Numbered from the stretch's first letter, positions 47,693-58,004 are shown. The stretch is 64,000 nucleotides of DNA from Odontocerum albicorne (GCA_949825065.1 OX463845.1:27899315-27963314), one strand, 5' to 3'. Notes: generated from the letters alone by a model not told the origin. Translations and numbers: made by a program.

Positions 47693-48535
47693 TGAATGAC
47701 TGACTTGGCTGACTACGATGTGCTTCCAGACATTCCCATTCTGAGTTCAGGAACGGCAATCAGGAAATATTTTCACATTTTAATTTATATTTAAAAAATA
47801 TACAAAGTTACGCGCATAGAGTTATTGATGTCGCATCTCGCTTCATAAACTATCACGGAGCAATCTCTCGAAATAACACAAGTATAGAGCATCAAATGTA
47901 AAATAAAAAAAAAATATTGGTTCTATGAAGAATACGCTCGTTTTTACATACGCATAATATAAGCAGAATATTGGCTGTTTCTATCTCTTTCAATCGTAGT
48001 TTTAGACTTTTTTCAATTTAAGTGAACTACTCCGTGATGAATGGTATCTCTGGTTACATGAGATATATTTTTGTTAGTTTGTTTTGTAACAAATTATTTT
48101 AAACAATTATAATAAGTGTAAGTGTTGTATGTATGAATGAATTTAATATTTTGCAATAGTATTTGAACATATTATTATTAATTCCTATTGAAAATTCGTT
48201 TATCTTTTAAAACAATATAATTAAAAACAATTGCTATAATGAACGTATTTATTACACTTCCGTTTTGTTTCCAATCGTGATTAAACCTAAACAGAAGTGT
48301 TTTATGTTATCGTTGTGTTTCTGATTGATATTGAATAACCTGGAAAGCCTAAAGACCATTTCTTTCAATCAATCAGAAATGTGTAAAGACTTTATAGGAA
48401 AACAAGCTACGGACTTTTACGGAAAATTTATTTGAGGGAATTGAACCCGAAACCCTCGGGATTTCAAATGTTTTGACAACTTGTAAACCCACATTTCCAT
48501 TTATTTGTTCATTCATTTTAATGGAAAAAATATAG
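47693..48535. other. AT-rich intergenic DNA
   Basis: Nothing recognised. A GGGAATTGAACCCGAAACC stretch near 48436 could be an isolated SINE B box in reverse orientation. Confidence 0.35.
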
Positions 48536-48555
48536 ATTTTTAGTTCTTTTTATGT

Positions 48556-48611
48556 AAAAAAAAAACAAGAACTAAAAATATATGATCGATTTTTAGTTCT
48601 TGTTTTTTTTT
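48556..48611. repeat. Long perfect hairpin, AAGAACTAAAAAT arms
   Basis: The left arm (about 48557-48579) consists of an A-run, then CAAGAACTAAAAAT. The right arm (about 48589-48611) is its exact reverse complement ending in a T-run. The loop is 9 bases. A partial third arm, ATTTTTAGTTCTTTTTA, lies at 48535-48551. Confidence 0.85.
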
Positions 48612-48639
48612 AAACATTCCAATTTTCATCTAAAGATAA

Positions 48640-48800
48640 CCTCTCTAGCCTAGTTAGTGAAACACCTGTTTTCCAGTCCAGAGTTCCAAGTTTGATTTTC
48701 GCAAGAGCCCAGATTTTTTTGCAAAGGATTCCAGTCTGGTTTTCACTAAAAAATTCGTTCTGGTTAATAAGATTGCTACACGGCAATCTCGTTCAGAACT
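48640..48800 (+). mobile_element. tRNA-derived SINE, diverged copy
   Basis: CCTCTCTAGCCTAGTTAGTG retains a box-A-like TAGCCTAGTT. GCCCAGATTTTTTTGCAAAG and ATTCCAGTCTGGTTTTCACT match the SINE body. GTTCTGGTTAATAAGATTGC and CACGGCAATCTC are a decayed tail. Confidence 0.65.
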
Positions 48801-48939
48801 ACGCTTTTCAGGCTATTCTGTTCACGTCGATAGAGTAATACAATACAATATAACAAAAACATAAATAGATTATTATAATATTTATATTGATTTTTTAAAT
48901 TAATTATTTACTTGAATGAAATATCTTTTACTGGATGTT

Positions 48940-49330
48940 AAGGTATTTGATATACGTAAATGTAAAGTTCTCGATAGAAATCTTCAAGAGATTGTGATAA
49001 CCCTGTGCTCGGGAAACGATGTACGAAAAGGACGCCGAGGAAGCGGGAGAGGGAGCTGCAGCTGATTGGGCGAGCTTGCAGCGAGTTCGAGTGTTCCATT
49101 TTCGGAATTCAAACATTTATCATAGAGAGTTTGGCGCTTTTTGCAGATAAGCCCGGGCGAGATCAAACGATGTAGGTTCGATGTATTAAGCCGCCAATTA
49201 GATTTGGCGTATTCGAATATAGAACACAGGAAAAGGGATGGTAATTTTGCCAAGTATCGATTTACCGGATGGATGGGGGCCTTTTCTATCGATTTTCACA
49301 TTAGCTGCACTAAAAATGAACTTGAATTTT
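48940..49330. other. GC-richer island, unassigned
   Basis: The stretch GGACGCCGAGGAAGCGGGAG to GGATGGGGGCC contrasts with the AT-rich surroundings. Overlapping frames exist on both strands (minus 48984-49253, 89 codons), none with a recognised motif. It could be an unannotated exon, a promoter region or an old repeat. Confidence 0.3.
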
Positions 49331-50084
49331 AAGATTTCACTCGATTTGTATAAAAAATTGTTATCTATTGAAAATACATTTAAAATTACCAAATTATGAA
49401 TTATCTGCGTGAATAGTGAAAGTAATTGTATGTTATTTGCAAAATAAAAAAAAAGTTTGCCTCTTCCAGAGATTGATATACTCGTAGTAACACATAATAA
49501 AATAACTATATATTAGAAAAAAATAGAAAGCAGCCAAAATGGTAATTATTTAACTTATTGAATGAAGCATACTTTAATTTTTTAAAAAGTGACAGAATGA
49601 GAATTACAATCCCGGAAAAGTGATTTCTCTTTAATTGTTAACGAGAGATTTTCTAATAGTAATATCGAGAAAAGGTTCTGGAAAACTGACATATATAATA
49701 TTTTAAATAAGATGGCTAAGTTTTCGAAATTGACAAAGCTCTTTACTGTTTACCAATGCATAACAAGTGTGTTGAGTCTTTGACGCAGAGAAATTAAACA
49801 TATGATAAGCAGAAAAAATGGAAGATAATTTTTTTTATTCCTTTATAAAAAAAGAAGAACGTTAGTAAAATAAAGAAACTTCTGTTGAGATAATTTGTTA
49901 TACAAAATCTAAAAACATACAACTCTCAATGACGGTGAAAGTATTATTATTAAATTAGGTCAAGGAAAATAGTATAATAGACGATTATGTATAACGAGAT
50001 GTAATAATGCTAAAGAAATAAAGAGTGCGCTTTAATAGAAATGCATGGAGTGTGATGATTTGTTTATATAATTATACAAAGACG
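49331..50084. other. AT-rich intergenic DNA
   Basis: Nothing recognised apart from an octamer at 49479. Confidence 0.4.
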
Positions 50085-50295
50085 ACCTTCGAATTCTAGT
50101 TGGTAAAACGCCTGTATAACAACCCGTGAGCTGCGGGCTAGATTCCAGTTGGAACTCAGTTTAAAAATAATCCAAGTTCATACTTGAGGCCTCTTTTAGA
50201 GCTATATGGTAGGTTGGAAATGATTGCCACTTGATATTAAGCTGCTCATGTTTTACTGTATATTATGAAAGTGTAATATAATACAATACAATGGT
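50085..50295 (+). mobile_element. tRNA-derived SINE, near full length
   Basis: CGACCTTCGAATTCTAGTTG and GTAAAACGCCTGTATAAC form the tRNA-like head. GCTGCGGGCTAGATTCCAGT is the B-box region, and GGTAGGTTGGAAATGATTGCC the LINE-like tail. ATTATGAAAGTGTAATATAA then AATACAAT close the element, as in the tails near 52850 and (reversed) 57045. Confidence 0.7.
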
Positions 50296-50800
50296 ATACG
50301 TTCTTTCAATCAATTTTAAAAATGTCAAATTGTCCAAAACAATAAAGCAAAATATCTTAAAATTGACAGATCTCACGCAGACTTCCTCTTACATTCCTTC
50401 CAAGATCTAACTCAACCCTTACAATGGCAGTTCACACCTACACCACGCCTTCCACGCACCCCTCGCGGGCCTGGTTATACCATACGGAGGTATCGCCATA
50501 ATTAACCCTTTGTAGGTATGCGAAATTCATGTAGAGCTTCATTACGTTTCCTTGATGGCTTGCCACCGGATCTAATATACATAGACATTTGAATAATAAA
50601 GAAGGCATATTGTTTCATTGACAAACGTACCAAATTGGGAATATGCTAATTCAATGGCTCCGAATAAAACCAATTTATGAAGAAATTTCTAGTTTCTAGA
50701 CACATTTCACGCGATTGTTGGAGCTTTGTTCAAACTTTATGAATAGTAATAATTTACCGAGAATTTTAAAAAGAAAACAATCATATCTGAAGGACAATAA
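50296..50800. other. Intergenic DNA
   Basis: No gene recognised. The GC-richer piece 50380-50530 has no readable motif. Confidence 0.35.
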
Positions 50801-51140
50801 CTTTTTCGAAACAATAGTCATAATCATAAACCGCGCCATATCAAAAGTAGTAAAAATGAGAATATAAAATACTCTATTGGTGCCTACTTTAACTTATGGG
50901 AGTGAAGCATGGTTTTGAATGTAGAAGAATAAACGTAAGATTAATGCTATGTATATAAGTGTACTACGAAAAACGTACGGGGTGTCAATGTATGAAAGAA
51001 GGACGAATGAATATATCAGAAATAAATGCATGGGTAAAATGGTATTGTCCCATGTGGAGAGAATGAATAGCGAAACAATAGATAAGCTCGTATATAAATC
51101 AGGATTACAAGTGGTGGGTGGAAGGGGTAGACCTAGGGAA
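50800..51140 (+). mobile_element. RTE-like LINE, C-terminal ORF remnant
   Basis: Reading about 50949-51170 gives SVLRKTYGVSMYERRTNEYI, then KMVLSHVERMNSETIDKLVY and VVGGRGRPREMELDQVDKI. This is the RR-YGV...R-RNE-IR...HV-RM...GRRGRGRPR...W-D.. arrangement at the C-terminus of RTE-like reverse transcriptases. It is the best preserved of the RTE-like copies here. Its last part is triplicated downstream. Confidence 0.7.
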
Positions 51141-51443
51141 ATGGAGCTGGATCAAGTGGACAAGATTTAAAAAAATAAATAAAATAAAAAGTGGGAATAA
51201 TATGAGATTATGCATAAAAATAATGCGGAGAATGTGAAAGTGATGGAGCTGGATCAAGTGGACCAGATTAAAAAAAAAGATAAAATGGAAAGTGTGAATA
51301 ATAGAAGATTGTACATTAAAACAACGCGGAAGGTGTGAAAGTGATGGAGCTGGATCAAGTGGACCAGATTTTAAAAGAAGATAAAATGAAAATTGTGAAT
51401 AATAGAAGATTGTGCATTAAAATAATGCGGAGGATGTGAAAGT
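51141..51443 (+). repeat. 101-bp tandem triplication of the LINE end
   Basis: ATGGAGCTGGATCAAGTGGA starts at 51141, 51243 and 51344. Each is followed by (C/A)AGATT, an A-rich stretch, GAATAATAGAAGATTGTGCA and AAAATAATGCGGAGGATGTG. The unit spans the ORF end and start of the 3' UTR, so duplication occurred within the element or after insertion. Confidence 0.85.
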
Positions 51444-51895
51444 TATTTACTTGCATTAAAGTGTGGATGTGTGTGTTCTTTGTCTACTCAGCAAGGGACA
51501 AGGCGTGATGATATGTATGCATGCATGAATTGTGTTTACGTTTCTTCAAATGTCAAGTAACTGTGTATAACAAGGGTTCATTACAAGATATTTTTTAGAA
51601 ATTATATTTTCTTCTAATAATAATATGTGTGAGTCGATGTAAGAGTTTGCTTTTATTAAATAAATGATTGAAAAATGAAATTTAAAAGAAATATTGATAA
51701 ATGTCTTATTTAAGATAAATTCATAACCATTTTTATTGAGAATATTTATTTCAACGAAAGGAAGAATTAAAAAAAAAATTTAAAACAGATTATAAAGATA
51801 TGCACCATTGCTGACGTGCTTCGAAAAGCAAATTAAAAAATATATACAATACCTATTCAGTGACAATTCGTGTTTTTCTTGGTTTTATCATTATA
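51444..51895. other. LINE tail and AT-rich DNA
   Basis: TTGTCTACTCAGCAAGGGAC and AAGGCGTGATGATATGTATG at 51478-51525 are the RTE-like tail. AT-rich sequence without features follows. Confidence 0.5.
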
Positions 51896-51899
51896 CATG

Positions 51900-52300
51900 T
51901 ATATTATAACGCCGTGTCTTTTGTAGGGTAGGCAGATGTAACAAACCCCTAAACTTTTATATCCAAGCTCACAAGTTTTGCCTCCTCTACATTTTGCCCT
52001 ATCTTTTATTATTTATACTTCTCATTTTGTATTCTTTCGAAATTTGATCCATTTGGTCCAGCCACTTTTTACTCAGTCTACCTCTTTCACGCACACCTTG
52101 CACTTCTGACTTGTATACTCGCTTAGCTATTCTTCCTTCATTCATTCCACATGTCAAAACCTTCTTGAAGGTTTTTTCTTCACATTACTTAAAACATTCA
52201 TGCATTTTATTTTTTCAGTATCATTTTCCATATCTTCCTTTCGTTCTTCTGGCCACCGTTGTTGAAATGGTATTTGATTTTTGAAATATTTGTTTCTTTT
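51900..52300 (-). mobile_element. RTE-like LINE, 3' part
   Basis: The minus strand gives RRVYKSEVQGVRERGRLSKK followed by WLDQMDQIS, the RGRP-KW-D motif region, near 52040-52130. The tail at 51905-51945 reads GCCTACCCTACAAAAGACAC and GGCGTTATAAT on the minus strand. Stops interrupt it. Confidence 0.55.
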
Positions 52301-52740
52301 TATTGTTTTGGTTTTGCATTTTTTTCTACATCCATAATGTAAATTCTGTATCGTTTACTCATAACTTTAGAAAGCAATAGTATGATTGGTTGCTTAAAGA
52401 ATACAACTGAGCAATAAACCTGTCATATTGTGTAATGTACAATAAATTAAAAAAATCTTCTTTGTTCCGTAATCTCAATGCTGAGGAATGTGCCCCACAT
52501 TGAGACTGCAAAATTTGCACACATTTTTCTCTATTCCTCTCGACATTCCACTGTCATTCATATATCGCATGCAATTGATTGGTACTGCTCAGCATATCCG
52601 AATCGATAATACGGACATGTTGAAGAACGTGGCCAGGAGAGATTATTGTTTTTGTCACTATTTATCGAGTTTGCGAGTTTAAAGAACCATGTGAGTAGAC
52701 ACGGTAGTAGCAGTTATGTTATTCGTAGTACATATTGACA
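52301..52740. other. Intergenic DNA
   Basis: Nothing recognised. The 64-codon frame 52488-52682 has no family features. Confidence 0.35.
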
Positions 52741-52744
52741 ATAT

Positions 52745-52875
52745 TCTTATTGGCACTTTCGAACTGGTTTTCATTCAAGAGAGCTCTTCAACATATTTAT
52801 GGTTGGTTGAAAGAGATTACGACATAGAAATAAACCCACCGGATTGTACAATAAACAATGAAAGTGCAACACAAT
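52745..52875 (+). mobile_element. SINE 3' part
   Basis: GAACTGGTTTTCATTCAAGA is the SINE body. GGTTGGTTGAAAGAGATTACG, GAAATAAACCCACCGGATTG and TACAATAAACAATGAAAGTG are the tail. The tRNA head is missing or too diverged to see. Confidence 0.55.
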
Positions 52876-53300
52876 AAAGCCAACATTTATGTATAGGAGT
52901 GAAACGTGGACGTGGCCAAATGACTAAGGAGTCGATTCAATGCAGTGGTATGTCGATATACAGAATATGAAATGTTATTGCTAAATATTAATGTAAGCTA
53001 AATACTAGTGTGATCAGCATAAAAAAGGCGCTCGTTATGGTTGTTTGAACATGATGACGAAAGATTGACTTAATAAATTTATAATGTTAGAATAAATTAA
53101 AGTTGTGACAGAGGACAATCGAGAAAAGGAGGGTTGGACTAAGTGAATGATATTTTGAAAGAAGGAAAGGTAAAGGGAAAAATGAACAGCATGGAAAGAA
53201 GTATGGAAGAGGAGGAGGCGAAGAAAGTTTGGCATTCTGTCTCCTCTGCCTACCCCCAACAGGGAAATACAGTGATAGTGTGTGTGTAATATTTATAAAT
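52865..53300 (+). mobile_element. Decayed RTE-like LINE, 3' part
   Basis: ACATTTATGTATAGGAGTGA and AACGTGGACGTGG encode (PT)FMYRSETWTW, the YGSETW motif of RTE-like ORFs, as also seen near 18420. The tail GTCTCCTCTGCCTACCCCCA, ACAGGGAAATACAGTGATAG is typical. Otherwise it is decayed. Confidence 0.55.
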
Positions 53301-53406
53301 GATCTAAATGATGTCTGCATATCTATGGAATAAATCCAATTATAACATAAAAAGTAATTTTGTTCTACTTAATGAGCAGTAGACGTTTGCAAAAGAGTTA
53401 CAAAAT

Positions 53407-53600
53407 GCCGACCTCCGTGGCCTAGTTGGTAAGACACCTGTTTCCAAAGGTTGCAAGTATAATTTTTAATCGTGCCAATTTTTTATATATAAAAAAGTGA
53501 TTCTGTGTTCTACATAAGTTGATTTTTCAAGTATCCTTTCTCTCTGCCACCCCAAAAGGGAAAAGCGCGGGATTGTATGTATGTACCTATATGTTTGTAA
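53407..53600 (+). mobile_element. SINE head followed by RTE-like tail
   Basis: CGACCTCCGTGGCCTAGTTG, with TGGCCTAGTTGG as a good box A, and GTAAGACACCTGTTTCC form the tRNA-like head (53411-53450). From about 53525 CTTTCTCTCTGCCACCCCAA and AAGGGAAAAGCGCGGGATTG form an RTE-type tail. It is either a chimera or two adjacent insertions. Confidence 0.55.
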
Positions 53601-54030
53601 AATAAAGAAAGGTGAAAGTGTTGAAATATGAATTAACAAATATTGTGAAAAGTCGATCTATTGTTCACATTATGTCGTTGGAAATCCATTCAATGTGAAC
53701 CCAGCAAATAAAAGACAACGATTTGATTCTCGAAATGATTTTATACGACGCCATTAAGTTGAGCCCCAGTGGCCTGCGCCCCACCAGACCCTCCGCCCTC
53801 TCTGTGTAAATTCAGTATTGAAAGCTTTATTCCATACGGATATTTATTGCACATACTGTCACGAGGCGCCATATCTGCTTTCTTTTTAAACACTTGTGCT
53901 TGTTTCATGTTGATCAAGGAATAATGATTTTTTTCCATTTTCAAATAGTATTTTTTTAATTTAAAATATAAAATTTTATGTTCCCAAGTTGACAATCTTA
54001 TAGTTGTGTATCTCTGCAGTTGAACGGGCA
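53601..54030. other. AT-rich intergenic DNA
   Basis: Nothing recognised. A minus-strand 96-codon frame (53741-54031) has a glycine-rich end and no family features. Confidence 0.35.
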
Positions 54031-54690
54031 ACCTATAGAGTAAGTCAATTTCAAATATCTAGGAAGCTTTATTACTTGTGACCTTGGTCTAGAGAAGTTA
54101 GATGCCGAATAAAAATGGCAAGTGCAGGATTTCTTAAAGATGATATCAGTTTTCTGCAACGATAACTTGAATCTTAAACTTCAGCAACTCTTGATTAAAT
54201 ACTATATACTCGTATTGTTATTTTACTTGATGTTGTTGAAACATGGTTATGAATACCAGAATGTTAAATAAGCTGAAAGCGTTAAAAATGTGGATAAACA
54301 CGGAGAATGCTCAAAATTTCTTGGTTTCATCGTACGAGTATCTCAAACACTAGGGTGCTGCGTTGAGCAAGTGCAGAACGAGAGCTTTTAAATACTAAAA
54401 AGTGCCGAAAGATTGCCTACCTAGAATACACTCGTTTATAAAGAAGAGAAAAATACATCTTAAAATGAATATTGATGGGTGAAATTGATGGTCGACCGCG
54501 GAATCGCTAGAAGGCGCCTGTCGTGGTTATGTGATATTCGCGAATGGAAAGGTATCCAGATAGTAGAGGAGCTGTTCCGTGTCACCAAAGACAGAGATAT
54601 TTTCTTAAGAGTATCGCAAACGTTAGGGCGATCAAACACATCACATGAAAAGAAGAATATGTTTTTATTGAATTAATTTTACAATTGTAG
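54030..54690 (+). mobile_element. RTE-like LINE, C-terminal ORF remnant (second subfamily)
   Basis: VNFKYLGSFITCD near 54040 is the KYLGS motif. Near 54479-54640 the frame reads MVDRGIARRRLSWLCDIREW and KGIQIVEELFRVTKDRDIFL, the R.GRGRRR.SWL..LR.W.G....ELFR.A.DR..F ending known in insect RTE-like ORFs. Stops interrupt the middle. Octamers lie at 54207 and 54333, both inside the coding remnant. Confidence 0.65.
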
Positions 54691-54894
54691 ACTTCTATTT
54701 GGATGGGTATTAGTTTTCATTTATGGGTTACAGAAAAGTATTATTTATCAGTACTTTTATTTTATTATCTTTGTAGTAATTCAGTTTCATTAAAAAAAAG
54801 GCCTTCAATGTAGCAAAATACTCGTAGATATTTAAATCATTCTAAGTTTAGCGCGTAGATAATTTTCTATCAGAAAAGTTTTTACATAATGTTA

Positions 54895-55100
54895 TTATTG
54901 GGTCCGGAGACAACACTATCTCTAGACTTCGCCATTTATTCGTTCTACATGCCCAAGCCATCACATGGTGCTTATTTCGATCTTACTTAATATTACATCA
55001 GCCTTAAGTTAACATTCATCCCTAATCACATAATTCCGTATTCTCCCAAACTCTGTGTATTAGTTGGCTGGAAGAGTTTACTACATAGAAATAAACTACG
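54895..55100 (+). mobile_element. LINE 3' end (tail)
   Basis: The segment ends in TTAGTTGGCTGGAAGAGTTT and ACTACATAGAAATAAACTAC, the tail shared with the LINE copies at 490-895 and 6258-6740. The upstream pyrimidine-rich sequence is consistent with their 3' UTR. An octamer (55111) lies just after the tail. Confidence 0.5.
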
Positions 55101-55194
55101 TTATCTTTTATACGAGTAAAATGAAATTGTCAAACAAAACAATATATTTAACTAGTTCTGGTTTTTCCTAGGTGGTATGCATTTTTGCAGACTT

Positions 55195-55530
55195 AATTGT
55201 ACTTCTTTTCATATTCATTGCTTGCTCAAGTCGCAGATGCAGTGTTCAAGATGTAGAAAAGGGAATTAGAATAAACGTATGATGAAAGATTAACAAAAAT
55301 ACTCTCTGCAAGTAGTATAAAAGGTACGAGAAGTAAGGCTGATTTGGATGAGCAATAAATAAATCCAATTCCGAAAGAGTGGAAAGTCTTTTTAATAGGA
55401 TAGTACGCATGAAGCGTAGTTGAAGTTGGAGAAGCAAAATACGTGCACCGTGATATAATGCAGTGCATATTTTTTCTCTCTACCTACTCCAATAAGTATT
55501 GGGGTGATGGTCATGATGATTGTGATTTTT
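55195..55530 (+). mobile_element. Decayed RTE-like LINE, 3' part
   Basis: The tail CTCTCTACCTACTCCAATAA and GTATTGGGGTGATGGTCATG at 55473-55520 matches the family end. The preceding sequence is a decayed ORF end with no long readable frame. Confidence 0.45.
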
Positions 55531-56090
55531 TTATAAATATTTAATCATTTATACTTGTTTTCTTTACAAGGGACATCGTAAGGAGCTCACACAATAATTA
55601 ATTGTAAGTGATGCTGGCGTCCCCAGCGAGGAGAGTGAATAAATCTGCGTTTACCACAACATCCCATGAGAAGTGGAGTATCGGGAGGACTCACGAGGGT
55701 GAAATCAACTCATGGGCTATGGCGTGGAATCTGTGATCCACGCCTCAGTCTATGATAGAGAAGTCAGGGCCGGGCTCTGGTGTATCGAATTTTTAATCCT
55801 GTCCAAATGACAGCCTTCTAAAATATGGAAAAAGGTCGAAGACACACAAGGGTAGACCGATATATTTTTAAATAATTATGCTTATAAACATGAATTTCTT
55901 TCTTCATGTTTATTTATTTTAACACTTTATTATAAAATAATGTGGCGGACTTATTGCCAGGTGATAATATATTTCAGCCAACTCCATAAAAGTAAACAAA
56001 GGAAGTTACATTGTTGTAAAAAAAAAACAAATATACAAAATTCATGAGCAATATGCATAGTCAAAACAAATAGAGATATCAACAATCAAA
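55531..56090. other. Intergenic DNA with a GC-richer patch
   Basis: The patch 55600-55860 (GAAGTGGAGTATCGGGAGGA, GCGTGGAATCTGTGATCCAC) is unassigned. Confidence 0.35.
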
Positions 56091-56162
56091 TGAAAGGATG
56101 GTGGAGAGGGAAGAAACATTCGGAATAAAAGGATGGTGGAGAGGGAAGAAACATTAGGAATA
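56089..56162 (+). repeat. 37-bp direct repeat, two copies
   Basis: AGGATGGTGGAGAGGGAAGA followed by AACATTxGGAATAAAA is present twice in tandem with one difference (TTCGG/TTAGG). Confidence 0.85.
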
Positions 56163-56171
56163 AAATGATAT

Positions 56172-56245
56172 TTTATAAACCGCCGTTTAGGGAGCAAATT
56201 CTCCTCAAGGGTGCTCTAATTCTGAACTCCAACGCACTATTATTG
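56172..56245 (-). mobile_element. Short dispersed repeat, SINE-like
   Basis: Reverse complement of the repeat at 21220-21312: AGCACCCTTGAGGAGAATTT then GCTCCCTAAACGGCGG on the minus strand. It directly abuts the 66-bp tandem array. Confidence 0.45.
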
Positions 56246-56252
56246 ACAGTAT

Positions 56253-56910
56253 AAAAATACATATTAGCAACAATGGTCATAGATTAGGTGCTTCCATGTA
56301 TCTGCATATGTTTAAAATACATATTAGCAACAATGGTCATAGTCATAGATTAGGTGCTTCCATGTATCTGCATATGTTTAAAATACATATTAGCAACAAT
56401 GGTCATGGTCATAGATTAGGTGCTTCCATGTATCTGCATATGTTTAAAATACATATTAGCAACAATGGTCATAGTCATAGATTAGGTGCTTCCATGTATC
56501 TGCATATGTTTAAAATACATATTAGCAACAATGGTCATAGTCATAGATTAGGTGCTTCCATGTATCTGCATATGTTTAAAATACATATTAGCAACAATGG
56601 TCATAGTCATAGATTAGGTGCTTCCATGTATCTGCATATGTTTAAAATACATATTAGAAACAATGGTCATGGTCATAGATTAGGTGCTTCCATGTATCTG
56701 CATATGTTTAAAATACATATTAGCAACAATGGTCATAGTCATAGATTAGGTGCTTCCATGTATCTGCATATGTTTAAAATACATATTAGCAACAATGGTC
56801 ATAGTCATAGATTAGGTGCTTCCATGTATCTGCATATGTTTAAAATACATATTAGAAACAATGGTCATGGTCATAGATTAGGTGCTTCCATGTATCTGCA
56901 TATGTTTAAA
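56253..56910 (+). repeat. 66-bp tandem array, ten units, frame kept open
   Basis: Each unit contains AAAATACATATTAGCAACAA, TGGTCATAGTCATAGATTAG and GTGCTTCCATGTATCTGCAT. Because 66 is a multiple of three, one frame stays open for 213 codons (56296-56937), repeating MYLHMFKIHISNNGHSHRLG and AS. The first unit is 60 bp (one GTCATA hexamer short). Variants AGAAAC and GGTCATGGTCAT recur every third unit near the end, suggesting three-unit duplication events. The open frame is a by-product of unit length; no promoter or homologue is seen, so it is not called a gene. Confidence 0.95.
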
Positions 56911-57029
56911 AAAACGTATTTGGTAAAAAAAACTTAAACATCAAGTGAAGACGATCTACAATGAAACGTTTGTAGATCTTCTGATATGTGATAGTAATAC
57001 GTCCAGCTTTAGGTGAAGTGTAGTGTATG

Positions 57030-57075
57030 GTATGTGTTTAGTTTTGTATTGTATTACACTTTCGTTGTATACAGG
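57030..57075 (-). mobile_element. SINE/LINE 3' tail fragment
   Basis: GTATTGTATTACACTTTCGT then TGTATACAG is the reverse complement of the tail end (ACGAAAGTGTAATACAATAC) seen after the SINE copies. Confidence 0.5.
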
Positions 57076-57153
57076 CATCGTCGTTGTCATCGTCGTTGCT
57101 GGGTCTCGTTGTCGAGGATCTCTTCACCATTCGACCGTTAATTCAGTTGGAAA

Positions 57154-57202
57154 ATGAAGCTGCGTCGTGGAATTTTCGTTTCTTTATTCTTTTTTCTCCT
57201 CT
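57154..57202 (+). CDS. Possible first coding exon of a secreted protein
   Basis: ATG at 57154 opens MKLRRGIFVSLFFFLLC, a textbook signal peptide: basic start KLRR, hydrophobic core IFVSLFFFLL. It is followed directly by a strong splice donor, GTAAGTGAG, at 57203. Without splicing the frame stops two codons later. TCAGTTGG at 57142-57149, just before the ATG, matches the arthropod initiator, although it would leave a very short leader. The region upstream (57075-57150) is GC-richer than its surroundings. No acceptor exon can be identified downstream in this window, where repeats dominate, so the mature protein is unknown. A chance ATG plus donor cannot be excluded. Confidence 0.4.
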
Positions 57203-57319
57203 GTAAGTGAGTGAGCTGTTGCACACCGGTATGTTTTTCCCGTTTTTTAAATAATAGATATGATCGAAGTCATGAGACCCTTATACCCCCGAGCACTAGG
57301 CGGAAAAAATGTCTGTGTC

Positions 57320-57400
57320 ATTTGAGGGGAGTAGCACTGCGCGGGGTTCGAACCGGTGACCTCCGCATGGAAGTTCAGTGAATTATCGCGTGGCCATACA
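57320..57400 (-). mobile_element. tRNA-like SINE head, separate subtype
   Basis: The minus strand contains GAGGTCACCGGTTCGAACCC, an excellent polymerase III B box, preceded by TATGGCCACGCGATAATTCA in the box-A position. It is not a plausible tRNA gene: no cloverleaf could be drawn by eye. Confidence 0.45.
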
Positions 57401-57409
57401 CCTCATCGT

Positions 57410-57605
57410 TGTATACAGTACAACCTGGCAGGATTATTGCCATGTGGCAATCTCTTCCGACCAACCAGAAAGATTCTAAAGATGACTTAAGTAAAAACCA
57501 GGCTAGAATTCTTTTTTAAAAAATCTGAGTACCAGCGGGATTTGAACCCGCAACCTCCGGGCTGGGAGACAGGCATCCTACCAACTAGGCTACGAAGGTT
57601 GTCAT
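57410..57605 (-). mobile_element. tRNA-derived SINE, full-length copy
   Basis: Read on the minus strand: ACAACCTTCGTAGCCTAGTT and GGTAGGATGCCTGTCTCC (box A TAGCCTAGTTGG), GGAGGTTGCGGGTTCAAATC (box B) and CCGCTGGTACTCAGA. The body has TTCTAGCCTGGTTTTTACTT. The tail is CTGGTTGGTCGGAAGAGATT then GCCACATGGCAATAATCCTG and CCAGGTTGTAC. It is the most complete copy in the window and defines the family. Confidence 0.82.
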
Positions 57606-57649
57606 TAGTGTTCATAAAAGTCAAAACCAGAAAGTTATTTTTACAAAAA

Positions 57650-57716
57650 TGTGGGTACAAACTTAAATTGAATCCGTAATCCCAGGGCGTTTTACCAATT
57701 TGACCACAGAGGTCGT
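57650..57716 (-). mobile_element. SINE head fragment
   Basis: On the minus strand, CGACCTCTGTGGTCAAATTG, GTAAAACGCC and GGGATTACGGATTCAATTTA match the tRNA-like head. The body is absent. Confidence 0.55.
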
Positions 57717-58004
57717 CTATCTATCGAAATGAGAAATCATTGATTTCTGAAAATTCGTTTCATAAAGTCATCCCATGTGCGAGTGGAGACGCTTCAAATA
57801 GTTCATACAGAAAGTAGGAAAATAACCTCAAGTGCTAATCACGAACTTATAGTCAGGTACAAACAACAGAATGATGCATATGTCTGTATGAATGCGCATG
57901 TGCTGGTATGTGGATATACGTTTATGTAAAAGTATCATACATATTATGTTTAATATATATGTGTGTTAGACTATATTTCTAATTATATCACTCACTAATT
58001 AAAC

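Noticed and set aside
57540..57605. Possible genuine tRNA gene on the minus strand
   Set aside because: Box A and box B are good, but the sequence continues into a SINE body and LINE-like tail, and related copies are scattered nearby.
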